A DNA stretch of 64,000 nt from Solenopsis invicta (Eukaryota > Arthropoda > Insecta > Hymenoptera > Formicidae): the NCBI RefSeq assembly GCF_016802725.1, contig NC_052669.1:16081270-16145269 (forward strand). The letters run 5' to 3'. The position numbers and the translations under genes are program-made. Below are positions 52,745-63,113 of the stretch, piece after piece (position 1 is the first letter of the stretch; every line of letters begins with the position of its first letter). Below the pieces are notes generated by a model, which was given only the letters and a program-made list of their open reading frames with translations, was not told the origin of the DNA and did not search any database.

Positions 52745-53220
52745 CCCCAGATAGCCAAATAATCACATGCCATGTGCAAGTTGTCGACAACTTGTCACAA
52801 ATATTCATATTAGTTGTCAGCAAAGCAACAGAAGGGGGTATCCTCTTACCATTACGTTCTTGCCAGCAATAGTTTTTAAAATATAATACCAGCAAGTTTC
52901 CAACAACTTATCAGCATTATATTTATTACAAGTTATAAATGGGAATTGTTGCTTACATGTTGCTGTCATGTTGCTCGTAGATTGCTATAAACAATTTTTA
53001 AAATATAGTAATGGCAAGTTCTAAACACAACTTACCACAATATAATAACACAGATTGACTTCAATAACTTTTCTCGACAATAAAACTCAGCATATTGATA
53101 CTAAATTGACTAAAACATTTTTGTCGCATTAAATAAAAGGCAACGTAATAGCAATTAACAAGTAATTTAATCTGCGCGATGATTTGCTTTAGATTGAGTT
53201 ATCACGTTTTGCTATCTAGG
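52745..53220. mobile_element. CCCAGATAGC-type element nested in the TIR element
   Basis: It starts CCCCAGATAGCCAAAT and ends TTTTGCTATCTAGG. Copy 2 of the host family (near 59560) lacks it, joining GTCGGGCGAC directly to TTTACTAAATTTT. The interior reiterates CAACTTG/CAAGTTG words. A relative starts at 61434. Confidence 0.7.
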
Positions 53221-53807
53221 ACATTACTAAATTTTCCGCTGAATCTCTACATTCCCTAACAGTACAACCGTCCATCGACTGTATATCGACAACTGTATAT
53301 CAACTGTAAGTCGATCCACAGTCAAGTCAAGCTTTCAAAGTTGACTGCAAATCGACTTTGCATAGACGTCTACAGACATCCTTCAAATGTTGACTCTAAC
53401 ATGTCTAGAAAAAGCCATGCGGTCACGTGGGGCTGTGTGCATCAGAGTATTGTTAAGAAACATAAATATTTATATGAATAGACAAAATAGGGCCATATAT
53501 GAAGAAACCTTGATCTACAGCCCAATAAACAAACAATATTTTTTAATTGCTTTTTTAATAAAAATTTTTTCATATTTAATTTAATTATTGTATTACATTG
53601 ATATATATTTTCTAATTGCATCTTATTTAAACAAATAACAGAAAAGTTATTCCAGATGCTATTCTGCATTTGTAAAAATAGTAAAAAAAACTATAATTTT
53701 ATATTTATTTATATAAATATTATGCTTTAATTATACATATTTCATTTTTTTGATAACGTATATTGATCTACAAGTTATATACATATATCAGCATAAAGGT
53801 GTTCATA

Positions 53808-53905
53808 GGTCATCATGAGGGATCAATTCGCAGCGATCACGGAGGTCAAGCAACGTTCACCGGAGTCGCGACTTGGATGGGAGACCGCTTGAAAATTTCC
53901 GAAAA
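53808..53905 (+). ncRNA. 5S rRNA-like segment, copy 1
   Basis: GATCACGGAGGTCAAGCAACGT and GACTTGGATGGGAGACCGCTTG correspond in order to the internal control region of 5S rRNA (box A-like AAGCAGCGT and box C-like TTAGATGGGGGACCGC). The first 25-30 bases and the 3' end of 5S are missing or unrecognisable. A T-run follows at 53920. Derived, not a functional 5S gene. Confidence 0.7.
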
Positions 53906-54199
53906 AATATTCCCGAGATTTTTTTTTTGCAAAAAATGTTTTTTAAAATGTTACACAAATATTGTTTTGTTCATTGGAATTATGTGGTGTAATAATATTT
54001 ATGTAAATATTTTGAAAAAATGGGATGTTTCAATGCAATATTTCAAAAAACGAACATCTTAATGTTGCTGTAATTTTCCAGCAATGTTGCAGCAATGTTT
54101 CGCAATCAAAATGCAATATTACAATGTTTCAATGAAATCATTCTGCAATGTTTCTGCAATCTCTCTGTGCTGTATGGGAATGGTATCACACAATCTACA

Positions 54200-54448
54200 C
54201 ATAATATCAAAAACGCCCATTTTGTCATCCCTGGGGGGGGGGGCAAAAAAATCTTAAATGCAATATGGGGTCGTGTGAAATCAATTTCACAATGTGGGGG
54301 CATTGAAATAAATTTCAACCGTATTCATGATCCAAACTTCAAGCAAGAACCTGAAAACGAAGAACTGAGAGCACGTGCGCTATCGATAAACGGCAATGCT
54401 AAGGTTTTGGGAATAATTCATGCTTTGATTTATCGGTTGATCAATTAA
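54200..54448. other. Short gap with G-run
   Basis: Contains a run of 10 G (about 54233-54243). A frame at 54095-54448 has no recognised motif. Confidence 0.4.
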
Positions 54449-55429
54449 CCCTTAAACACACCAATCCTGTAAAATACGGAAACACATTTTTGGGTCTGGG
54501 AGACTTTTTCAACTTTGAGAAGCTATAATTTTGATTACAATCAATATTTTTCTACGATATTTTTTTAAACGAAAGTTCAAAATCTCAGGAGTGTGACTGC
54601 ATAATCAGCATTGTCGACAAATAATTTATTGTGAAGTTATAAAAGCAAAACCATTAAGCAAAAATGAACAATTGGTCAAAAATCCACTTTTCCTTCAAAA
54701 AATCATATCTTTGCAACAACAAACGTTTAAGGACTTTTAAATACGGCGTTTTAAAGCTAAAGAGTCACACTTTCAAAATAAAATTTGGCAAAGTCATTTC
54801 TTTTAAAAAGTATAATTATGTAACATGGAGAATATGAGGTATTTTTGGGCATCTAAAAATCCACTTTAAAAAAAAATCATATCTTTGCAACAAAAAACTT
54901 TAAAGAACTTTACAATACGGCGTTTTAAAGCTAAATATTTATACTTTCAAAAAAAATTATATTATTGTCATTTCTATTAAAAAATGTACTTATGTAACAA
55001 GGCGAATATGAGGAATTTTTGATTAAATCGTGTCTAAAATTGAAAATTGATGTGTTTCATGATATATTTCGGAAAAACTTTTTTTTCTACAACATTTTAT
55101 AGTATTCCAACTTTAGACAGAGTATATGCGAGTAACATCTGCAAATCGACCTGTTCAAACGTATTTTGTCCAGTTTTTTTATGTAAATTACTCACAAAAA
55201 GAGTTTCACTTACACACTATATGGGTCACATTGACCCTAACAAAACTTTGCCGCCGTGCCATTCGAATTCTAGTTGACCAAAAAAGTTGATCAACTATAT
55301 CAATTGAAAGAGGAGATTTCAAACTTTTTTTTACGTCTTGGTCCGAACCTCCTATCTCATTACGTCTTCACATAGCAAGCGTTCAAAACTTCATATGGGG
55401 TCTCTCAGACCCACTTACGTGTTTAAGGG
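54449..55429. mobile_element. piggyBac-type non-autonomous element (981 bp)
   Basis: Flanked by TTAA at 54445-54448 and 55430-55433; ends CCCTTAAACACAC and, inverted, CCCTTAAACACGT. Subterminal inverted GGGTCTGGGAGAC / GTCTCTCAGACCC. A diverged tandem duplication of about 172 bp (CAAAAAATCATATCTTTGCA at about 54702 and 54877) occupies the middle. No transposase frame. Confidence 0.8.
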
Positions 55430-55464
55430 TTAAGAGAGCACGGCCCACATAACAAAAATTGATC

Positions 55465-55800
55465 CCAGGAATATCCTGCAAATGTATGTTAAGAGATTTC
55501 TAATATCCTGAGGATATGCTTAGATAAACTTAAGAGGTCCTAAAGATATCCTGTGGATGTCTGAATGTCCGCTATGTAGAGTCCTAGGATATCGTAATTC
55601 AGATATTCTCAGGCGGCGGGTCCCGATAGCGCACATTCCGATAGCACACAAACCACTCACAATGGCAGATGCCTAGAGATTTTCCGTAGGTTGGGTTAGA
55701 TAAGTCAAGATGATTGGTTAGTGGGCTATCGGAATGTGCGCTATCGGAACCCTCCCATTCTCAGGATGTCTTTAGATAATCAAATTTGATCCTGAGGATG
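55465..55800. repeat. CCTGAGGATATCC-word repeat
   Basis: Reiterated quasi-palindromes such as AATATCCTGAGGATATGC and TGATCCTGAGGATGTCC. It is interrupted by the 143-bp MITE at 55614. Confidence 0.55.
55614..55756 (+). mobile_element. 143-bp MITE with constant core, type-2 ends, copy 2
   Basis: ATTCTCAGG at 55605-55613 is repeated at 55757-55765 (9 bp). Ends carry CCGATAGCGCACATTCCGAT in inverted orientation. The core TGCCTAGAGATTTTCCGTAG, then TTAGATAAGTCAAGATGATT, matches 35633-35775 although the ends differ. Confidence 0.8.
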
Positions 55801-56400
55801 TCCAATAGATGTCTTAAAATAACTTTTAGGACTTTTTAATTTTATGAATTTTTCCAAAATATTATTACACCACATAATTCCAATGAACAAAACAATATTT
55901 CTGTAACATTTTAAAAAATATTTTTTGCAAAAAAAATATCTTGGAAATTTTTTTTTTTTGGAAATTCCCGAGCGGTCGCCCATCTAAGTTCTGACCGCGG
56001 TGGACGATGCTTGACTTCTACGACTGCTGCGAACTGGATCCCTCGTGATGATCTGTTAACACTTTATGCTAATACGTTTATACAACTGATAGATTAGTTG
56101 AATATATATTATTAAAAAGATGAACTGTATAATTAAAGCATATTATTTATATAAATATATATAATTAAATTTTTTTAGTGATTTTTAAAAATGCGAAATA
56201 GCATCTGAAATAACTTCTGTTATTTGTTTAAATAAAAATGTAATTAGAAATATATGCCAATATAATACAATAATTAAATTAAATATGAAAAAATCGTTAT
56301 TAAGAAAACATTTAAAAAACAATTAAAAATATTAGTTTGCTCATTGGGATGTAAATCGAGGTTTTTTTCATCCATGGATTTATTTTGTCTATCGATAATA
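55800..56400 (-). repeat. 5S-cored repeat with divergent left end
   Basis: From CCAAAATATTATTACACCAC (about 55854) to TTTTTTTCATCCATGG (about 56376) it parallels 58550-59070 of the TIR element copy 2, but the CCCATACAGCACAGA end is absent; the left boundary merges with the GGATGTCC-word repeat. No gene. Confidence 0.65.
55960..56052 (-). ncRNA. 5S rRNA-like segment, best-preserved copy
   Basis: On the minus strand AAGTCAAGCATCGTC, then ACCGCGGTCAGAACTTAGAT and GGGCGACCGCTCGGGAA, follow 5S rRNA through its internal promoter more closely than the other two copies. The first quarter of 5S and its 3' end are not recognisable. Confidence 0.75.
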
Positions 56401-57357
56401 TTGTTACAGCCATGAATGTTGTAAAGTGTAGATCAATTAAATGAAGAGATTGTCACTCGTTAGCGACGTGTTGTTGTTATGTTCGGACTTTTGGTTTTGA
56501 CAGTTTGTCTTGCCAATAAAGTCGTTCTTTTTAATAAAAGACTGTTCTTTTATTAGTATGCGCGAGTGTTACTGAAGGTGTGCAAGTGCGAGAGGGACGG
56601 GATCCGATAGTGCACGGTGCGATAGCCCACCAACCAATCATCTTGACTTATCTAACCCAACCAACGAAAAAACTCTAGGCATCGGCCGCTGTGAATGGTG
56701 ATGTGCTATCGGTCCCGTGCGCTATCGGGATCCGCCCATGATGGAAGGATAACATGGTGTGTGCAGTTCGCGCGTGTCTCTCTCTAAAAATTTGCCCTCT
56801 TCGTCGTTCGGTGGGTTATTATGAACCAGACAGCCAACTGTGAAAAGCAAAATTATTTAGCGTCAGCCTGTTGGTATGCCGAGTCGTCTGTTCTTGTTTC
56901 ATGCACTTATTCAAGTATTTGCTTCTCTTTCTATCGGGAACAGTTATGTACATGAAGTTTTACACTAATTTTTGACTGAAGATTCAGTTTATTTGGTTAG
57001 TTTCCTCCATTTCCTCTTTACCGCGTGAATACGTGTGAAAGAAATAGGAAACAGCGTAAGAGTTTGCAAGAAATTGACAAGCTTTTAATATGTTGTAATA
57101 CAGATAAAAATATGGGACACGTATTTTTATATGTATTACAACGGGCCCACATGATTGTCAAGAGGATGAAACACGCTCTTGGAATAAATTGATTTTTTAA
57201 TTTCTGAAGTAATACCGTCGAAATGGTAAAAAATATAAAAAAAAGTTTCAAATAAAAGTTTTATATATTTCTATGTATTTTATAACACTTTGTTTAGATT
57301 TTTTTTAATGTCATTTTTCTCGAAATTCTCCTTCTCTTCTAAATTACTGAAAAATTT
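56401..57357. other. Non-coding stretch containing a MITE
   Basis: Apart from the MITE at 56590-56745 I see no gene. Frames at 57018-57251 lack motifs. Confidence 0.4.
56590..56745 (-). mobile_element. MITE with constant core, type-2 ends, copy 3
   Basis: Ends GGGATCCGATAGTGCACGG and, inverted, GGATCCCGATAGCGCACGG. The minus-strand core GCCTAGAGTTTTTTCGTTGG, then TTAGATAAGTCAAGATGATT, matches the other copies. Target duplication not clear. Confidence 0.7.
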
Positions 57358-57482
57358 AGGGGTACGCACGATTGGACACCACTCACAGCGGCCGATGCCT
57401 AGAGTTTTTCCGTTGGTTTGGTTAGATAAGTCAAGATGATTGGTTGGTGCCCAATCGTGCTGTGTCCAAAAGAGTGTCATCC
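57358..57482 (+). mobile_element. MITE with constant core, type-1 ends, copy 4
   Basis: Ends GGGGTACGCACGATTGGACA and, inverted, with CACGATTGGGCACC. AAAAATTTA before and AAAATTTTA after could be a 9-bp duplication with one mismatch. Core identical in layout to 35633-35775. Confidence 0.7.
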
Positions 57483-58170
57483 AAAATTTTAAATTTATTT
57501 TATATCAAAACTTATAGCATATTTAACAACAAATTCAAACATGTACGGTAAAGTTATAGTTCGAAGACACATTTTTCAGAAATAAACTAAAAATATCTAT
57601 ATCGCTATACACGCGCCCCATCTATATCTGCTTTATGGCGTCTATTGTTAATATTTTTTTTTTTCATGACTACAAGATTTTTCGTATTATTATATTTTTA
57701 TATGTTTTTTAGGTTTAATTTTATTGTCTTTTTATTTTTTATTTATTTATTTATTTATTTACTAATTTATTTTTTACCTATTTACTTTTTATTGCTAAAA
57801 ATCTATACAATAATGAGGACGCTCAGAATTTAACTGAGCGAAAATAACTGTATTTGCTTGTCTTATTGTTAAGCCTTTCCAATTTAATATTTAATTTTGA
57901 TGTAACAACAAACTTGTTTAATTGTAAAATATTAAAAAATACACTTACATGCAAATCACACCTTTCTTCTGACGTATGTAAATCGAGCCATGGAAATATA
58001 CATACATACAAGGATAGAAAGAGAAACTAACATGTGAGAAACAAAGAAGGTAGATCCAGCATATCAACAGGCTGAATAATTTTACTTTTCACAGTTAGCT
58101 TTCTGGTTAATTGTAGCCCTTGCAGAGCAAAAGTGGGCGTGGTTTAATCGAACTGCACACACCCATGATA
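57483..58170. other. AT-rich stretch
   Basis: T-rich 57650-57830 and no recognised coding frame. Confidence 0.4.
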
Positions 58171-58173
58171 TAA

Positions 58174-58303
58174 GGCTGCGGTCCATTTGACGCTACAAAT
58201 GCTCCGAAGCGTTTGATTAACCAATCGGAACAATAAATTTTACAAATTGACCAATCGAAAAATACTTAGAAGCATTTGTAGCGTCAAGTGGACCATAGCC
58301 ATA
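58174..58303. mobile_element. 130-bp palindromic MITE
   Basis: Ends GGCTGCGGTCCATTTGACGC and, inverted, GGCTATGGTCCACTTGACGC; both continue TACAAATGCT. Flanked by ATAA on both sides. No coding. Confidence 0.75.
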
Positions 58304-58662
58304 AATACAAAGGTATGCTCTTCCAATGGACGAGTTTAGAACATTCTTGCGCAGCAGCCTGCTTACGTCACATTTGTATAGCTTCCCATACAGCACAGAG
58401 AGATTGCAAAAACATTGCAGAATGATTTCATTGAAACATTGTAATATTGCATTTTGATTGCGAAACATTGCTGCAACATTGCTGGAAGATTGCAGCAACA
58501 TTAAGATGTCCGCTTTTTGAAATATTGCATTAAAACATCCCATTTTTCCAAAATATTTACATAAATATTATTACATCACATAATTCCAATAAACAAAACA
58601 ATATTTGTGTAACATTTTAAAAACATTTTTCGCAAAAAAAAAATCTCGGGAATAATTTTTCG

Positions 58663-58755
58663 GAAATTTCCAAGCGGTCACTCATCCAAGTCGCGACTCT
58701 GGTGAATGTTGCTTGACCTCCGTAATCGCTACGAACTGATTCCTCATGATGACCT
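58663..58755 (-). ncRNA. 5S rRNA-like segment, copy 3
   Basis: The minus strand reads GATTACGGAGGTCAAGCAAC and GACTTGGATGAGTGACCGCT, the same portion of 5S rRNA as at 53808. Confidence 0.65.
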
Positions 58756-59262
58756 GTGAACACTTTATGCTGATATGTGTATATAACTAGTAGTTCAGGT
58801 CAATATACGTTATCGAAAAAATGAAATATGTATAATTAAAGCACAATATTTATATAAACAAATATAAAATTATAGTTTTTTTTACTAATTTTGCAAATGC
58901 AGAATAGCATCTGGAATAACTTTTCTGTTATTTGTTTAAATAAGAAAATATATATCAATATAATACAATAATTAAATTAAATATAAAAAAATTTTTATTA
59001 AAAAAACAATTAAAAAATATTGTTTGTTCATTGGGCTGTAGATCAAGGTTTCTTCATATATGGACCTATTTCATTTATTGATATAAATATTTATGTTTCT
59101 TGACAATACTATGATGCACACAGCACCACTAGACCGCATGCCTTTTTCTAGACGTCTTAGAGTCAACATTTGAAGGATGTCTGCAGACGTCTATGCAAAG
59201 TCGATTTGCAGTCAATTTTGAAAGCCTGACTTGGATGAGTCGACTTACAGTTGATATATGGA

Positions 59263-59495
59263 CCTAGTTTACATCGAACACTTGACACGCATACTAACAA
59301 GTAACTTTCTATTAAATTGTCTTAATTTTGACAATACGTGTAAATGTATACGTGATATCTATATTTAATTAATTATCTTGATTCATATTGTACCAGCTTA
59401 ATATACTATTCATTAAATTTATTACCGAAATTAAGATAATTGAATAGAAAGTTACTAAATATTACGCGTATCAAGTATTCGGTGTAAACAAAGCC
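59263..59495. mobile_element. 233-bp palindromic element nested in the TIR element
   Basis: ATGGA at 59258-59262 is repeated at 59496-59500. Ends CCTAGTTTACATCGAACACT and, inverted, GGCTTTGTTTACACCGAATA; arms continue with AGTAACTTTCTATT. Copies 1 and 3 of the host element lack it. Confidence 0.85.
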
Positions 59496-59820
59496 ATGGA
59501 CGGTTGTATTCTTAGGGAATGTAGAGATTCAGCGGAAAATTTAGTAAAGTCGCCCGACCTTAGTTTGCTAAATGCGGATGAATAATTATGGATGAGTTAA
59601 ATTAATATATTATTATACGCGAATATTCTGCTTTATTGCCACTACTTTATTAAAAAATTATGATATTGCAATGTTTCCGGAATATTACTGGCATATGCCA
59701 TGCGATGTTGCAGGCATATTGTTAATTTATGTTTTTGCAATGTCTCCGTAATATTGCATTGCAATCTGCAACATTGCAACGTTGCTGCAATGTTGCTGGA
59801 ATTTTCTGTGCTGTATGGGT

Positions 59821-60253
59821 TTAGCTACGTTCAGATCACTTCGGCGTGATAAAATATGGCTGCAGCAGGCATGTAATGACACATGGGTTATCATTGACAT
59901 CATAGAAGATGAAGGTTTAAAATACGTCACTGGCTACGTAGCCTATAAATTTAAACATAAATATCCTTATTTAGGTACAGAAACATGCTTCTTGTCAGTT
60001 AATGTAGCCAGTCTAAATCATTTAGACTGGCTACAGTTTATTTCATGTGGCAATTGTATATATCCCTCTAAAGAACTGTTAGAAACTGCGCGCGTTATGA
60101 ATATAGATTTCAGTAAATTCCACGGTTCGTCACTTTGTAAAGATAAATTGATTTTTAATACATTGGCTGGAAAAATAATAAGTTTAATACATCCTATTGA
60201 AATACCTAAAGAGGTAATATTGTGTTTGGTAAGAACGCGAACGTACATTCGTG
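59821..60253 (+). pseudogene. C-terminal fragment of a P/THAP9-like transposase
   Basis: The frame runs DTWVIIDIIEDEGLKYVTGY, VAYKFKHKYPYLGT, FISCGNCIYPSKELLETARV, KFHGSSL and IPKEVILCLVRTRTYIRV. The last motif and the GLKYVTGYVAYKFKHKYPYLG block resemble the C-terminal region of insect P-element/THAP9-like transposases as I remember them. It begins right at the end of the TIR element and is cut by the MITE at 60256. No catalytic domain is present. Confidence 0.45.
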
Positions 60254-60255
60254 TA

Positions 60256-60457
60256 CACCCAAGGACTTTGATTCTGTCCATGGGGAAATTTTCCAAACTG
60301 AGAAGTCACCACTTTCTACATACTCGCAGTTCATGATTAATGAAACGACTAGAGCTTATTAGTCGTTACGTTAATCATGAACTGTAAGTATATAGAAAGA
60401 TAGCAACTTCTCAGTTTGAAAAATTTTCCCATGGACAGAATCAAAGTCCTTGGGTGT
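60256..60457. mobile_element. TA-flanked palindromic MITE, 202 bp, copy 2
   Basis: Same ends and length as 33205-33406; TA at 60254-60255 and 60458-60459. Confidence 0.9.
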
Positions 60458-60622
60458 ACGTAAAATAAATTGTACGATATCTATACAAAATAAAAATAGA
60501 CATAAGAAAAAAAATTGTCACAATTTGTCAATAATATTACATAGAGAGATATTAATATATATGTAAACAATGGTTTTCCTTTCCATTCATAAATCCCCAA
60601 TTTTTCAAATAAAGTACTAATA

Positions 60623-60777
60623 GCGTTTTTCATTGGGAAAACTAGTACGCACTGAGTGTGCACTCGCCGCTGGCAATTCGACGTTTCGGTTTGCGCGATG
60701 ACGGTGCCAACGGAAACGTCCAATTACCTGTAGCAAGTGCACATTCAGTGCGCACTAGTTTTCCCAATGAAAAACGC
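60623..60777. mobile_element. 155-bp TA-flanked hairpin MITE
   Basis: Ends GCGTTTTTCATTGGGAAAAC and its inverted copy, continuing TAGTACGCACTGAGTGTGCA. TA flanks at 60621-60622 and 60778-60779. Confidence 0.85.
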
Positions 60778-60779
60778 TA

Positions 60780-61433
60780 TAAAATTTCATTGATTTTTAT
60801 TTCAGTTAATTTTCACTTTATTTCACTTAATGTGTTTTGCAACAAATACACATACGTAAACAATAAAATTGCTATATTAATGGTATTTTAATTATATTAA
60901 TGCTACTTAAAAATAGTACAATTTATTAATAATTAATTCATTTTTAATTAATAATTTCCATGTATCCAATATTGTTCATAATTCCAATGTATCCAAAATA
61001 TTTCAATGTATTTCATGGATTCCGATATTAATTTTAGCTTAGCTAATTTATAAACTAATGTGACATACTTCTTATTCATCACTCTGGTGAGAGTCTAGTT
61101 TATTCTGTAATAACATTGTCATTATTCACTTAATTATTTATTATATACTTTATTTTACTGATTATCCCAAGTGACAGTGATCATTTTTCAGCTTTCTCTA
61201 CATGTATTCGACAAATTAAGCGTAAGAGCTTCGAATTTGTCGCCTAATGATGACGTAGTCAGGCTGCAATTCTCATTGGTTGGCTGGCGTTACCATGCGC
61301 AAAAGCATACCCTTGTATTTATATCATGCACACACCATGCTATCCCTTCCACCATGGATCCGCCCGTGCGGAGAATACGAGGCGATTCACCCGGTCGTAA
61401 CAATATTAATGTTTCTCAATAGTACTGTGTTTA
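60780..61433. other. AT-rich stretch, nothing recognised
   Basis: A frame at 61171-61422 has no known motif. Confidence 0.4.
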
Positions 61434-61870
61434 CCCAGATAGCCAAATGATTGCAAATTGTCGGCAACTTGCCACAAATATCGCTCATAAGTTGTCAGCA
61501 AAGCAACAGAAGGAGGTATCCTCTTTTCAGTATGTTTTTGTCAGTAACAATTTTCAAAATATAATAATGGCAAGTTTCCAACAATCTATTGGCAATAGAC
61601 TTTAAACTCAGTTTTCAGCAACTTGCTGGCAACTGGCGCGCAACACGTCAGGAATCCTTAAAATCTAAACAATGGGTAGGAAATAAGTGTTGCTGTTAGG
61701 TTGCCCTCAGATTGCAGGCAATGCAAGAAAATCCGTCGGCAATCTGGTGATAACGATTTTCAGCAAGTTGTGAACAACTGACGTGCAACATATTGTGTTT
61801 TTAAATTGCCATCATGTTATAAACAACAGGTAAAAAGATTTTTAATCCTTTTCATATCTCTTCTATAAAT
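61434..61870. repeat. CCCAGATAGC-type element, copy 2 (right end unclear)
   Basis: It starts CCCAGATAGCCAAATGATTG and shares GTTGTCAGCAAAGCAACAGA with 52745-53220. The interior repeats GGCAACTTG/CAAGTTG words. Confidence 0.65.
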
Positions 61871-61878
61871 ACCATATA

Positions 61879-62911
61879 CCCTAGTAGCAATTTTCTGCAA
61901 GATTGCTGTAAATCTTGCAGCAGATTCTTGAAAGATTCTGCTAACAGGACGTTATGATCTGCTTCCTCATTCTGTTCAATTCTTTTGAAAGATTCTGCAG
62001 TCAGATTCTTGCAAGAAACTTGAACATATCTTTGTTGGCAGATTCTTGCAAGAAACTTGAATGTATCTGCTGTAAATCTAGTAACAGTCTTTCAAGATAT
62101 TTGCTACATACCCTAGTAGCAATTTTCTGCAAGACTGCTGTAAATCTTGCAGTAAATTCTTAAAGATTCTGCCAGTCAAATTCTTGCAAGAAATTTGTAT
62201 ATATATCTGCTGCATGATTTGTAAAATTCTTTCATCAGAATATTTTATAGTATAGTCTTAAAATGGATTAAAAACGGATTAAATTTGAATTAAATATCTC
62301 ATTTATGTACAAGATTAAATAACAATACAAATTGGTATTTACATGTAAAAATATAAAATTTTATGTAGAACAGCGTTCCACATACACGTCATGTTTAAAA
62401 AAAAATAAGAGCAAGTATTCGTTTCGAGGTTACAACACAGAGTTTATAAAAATCTCACTGGAGTATGAGCTGAGAAGTCGGCCGCGGTGACGCCTAGATA
62501 TAACGCCTGTGGCCGCACTCGACTCACGAGAAAATCTTCCGCGGCGTGGCCACCTAGCGGTGGCAGCAGATTTTTCTGCTGCTGATTAAGCAGAATCTGT
62601 ACAATATCTGTACAAGATCTGCGCGCTACTTCTGTTAAAAGAATCTTATGTCATTCTGCTGAATAACTTTGCTAGACTGCTTACAGACTGTAGTTGCGGG
62701 AAGAATCTGCTTCAAGATAGCTCAATATCTCTACCAAGTTTCTGCAAGCAGTTCATATACAAGTACAGTGCACGAATATTGAAGCAGTCTGCTAGCAATC
62801 TGCTAGCATGACTCTTTTGGGAATAATCTTCTGCACATCTGACTCAATTCTACTGCAATTAACTGCACGCAGATTCTGTCCTGCAGAAAATGCCAGAAAA
62901 TGCTACTAGGG
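61879..62911. mobile_element. TA-flanked CCCTAGTAGC element (1033 bp)
   Basis: Ends CCCTAGTAGCAATTTTCTGC and, inverted, CCCTAGTAGCATTTTCTGGC, flanked by TA. The left terminus is repeated internally at 62111, also after TA. The interior is built from GATTCTTGCAAGA-like and CTGCAGAATCT-like words. A GC-rich island lies at 62480-62570. No gene. Confidence 0.75.
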
Positions 62912-63113
62912 TAGATCTTGTTACAAATTCTGTGTCATATCAAGACTTATGTTCAACAAATAAAGCAGATCGGTGAGCGCTTAGTGAGTTAAGAGCAAAA
63001 TTATGTTCCAAAACTCATAAAAAAAAGTGTTGCAACCTTTTAGCTCATGACTGTATATACGAGGTGTATTCAAAAAATACCGGGAATTTTTGTTTTTTGA
63101 AAAAAATATTTAT

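Larger units (their letters stand above)
52471..54178 (-). mobile_element. CCCATACAGCACAGA-type TIR element, copy 1, with 5S-like core
   Basis: Ends are CCCATACAGCACAGAAAATT and, inverted, CCCATACAGCACAGAGAGAT. In order on the minus strand of the family consensus: a GAGAGATTGC end, TGCAATGTT words, 5S-like core (53810-53905), AT-rich middle, AGTCGA words, TGCAATGTTGC words and the AAAATTCC end. It has no gene. It contains a nested element (52745-53220). No clear target duplication is seen. Confidence 0.8.
58385..59819 (+). mobile_element. CCCATACAGCACAGA-type TIR element, copy 2, with 5S-like core
   Basis: Same order as copy 1 but opposite orientation: CCCATACAGCACAGAGAGAT at the left, 5S-like core at 58663-58755, AGTCGA words near 59150-59250, and GGAATTTTCTGTGCTGTATG at the right. 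It lacks the element nested in copy 1 but has its own nested element (59263-59495). Confidence 0.85.

Noticed and set aside
53808..53905. Functional 5S rRNA gene
   Set aside because: The 5' quarter and 3' end of 5S are missing and the copies diverge from one another.
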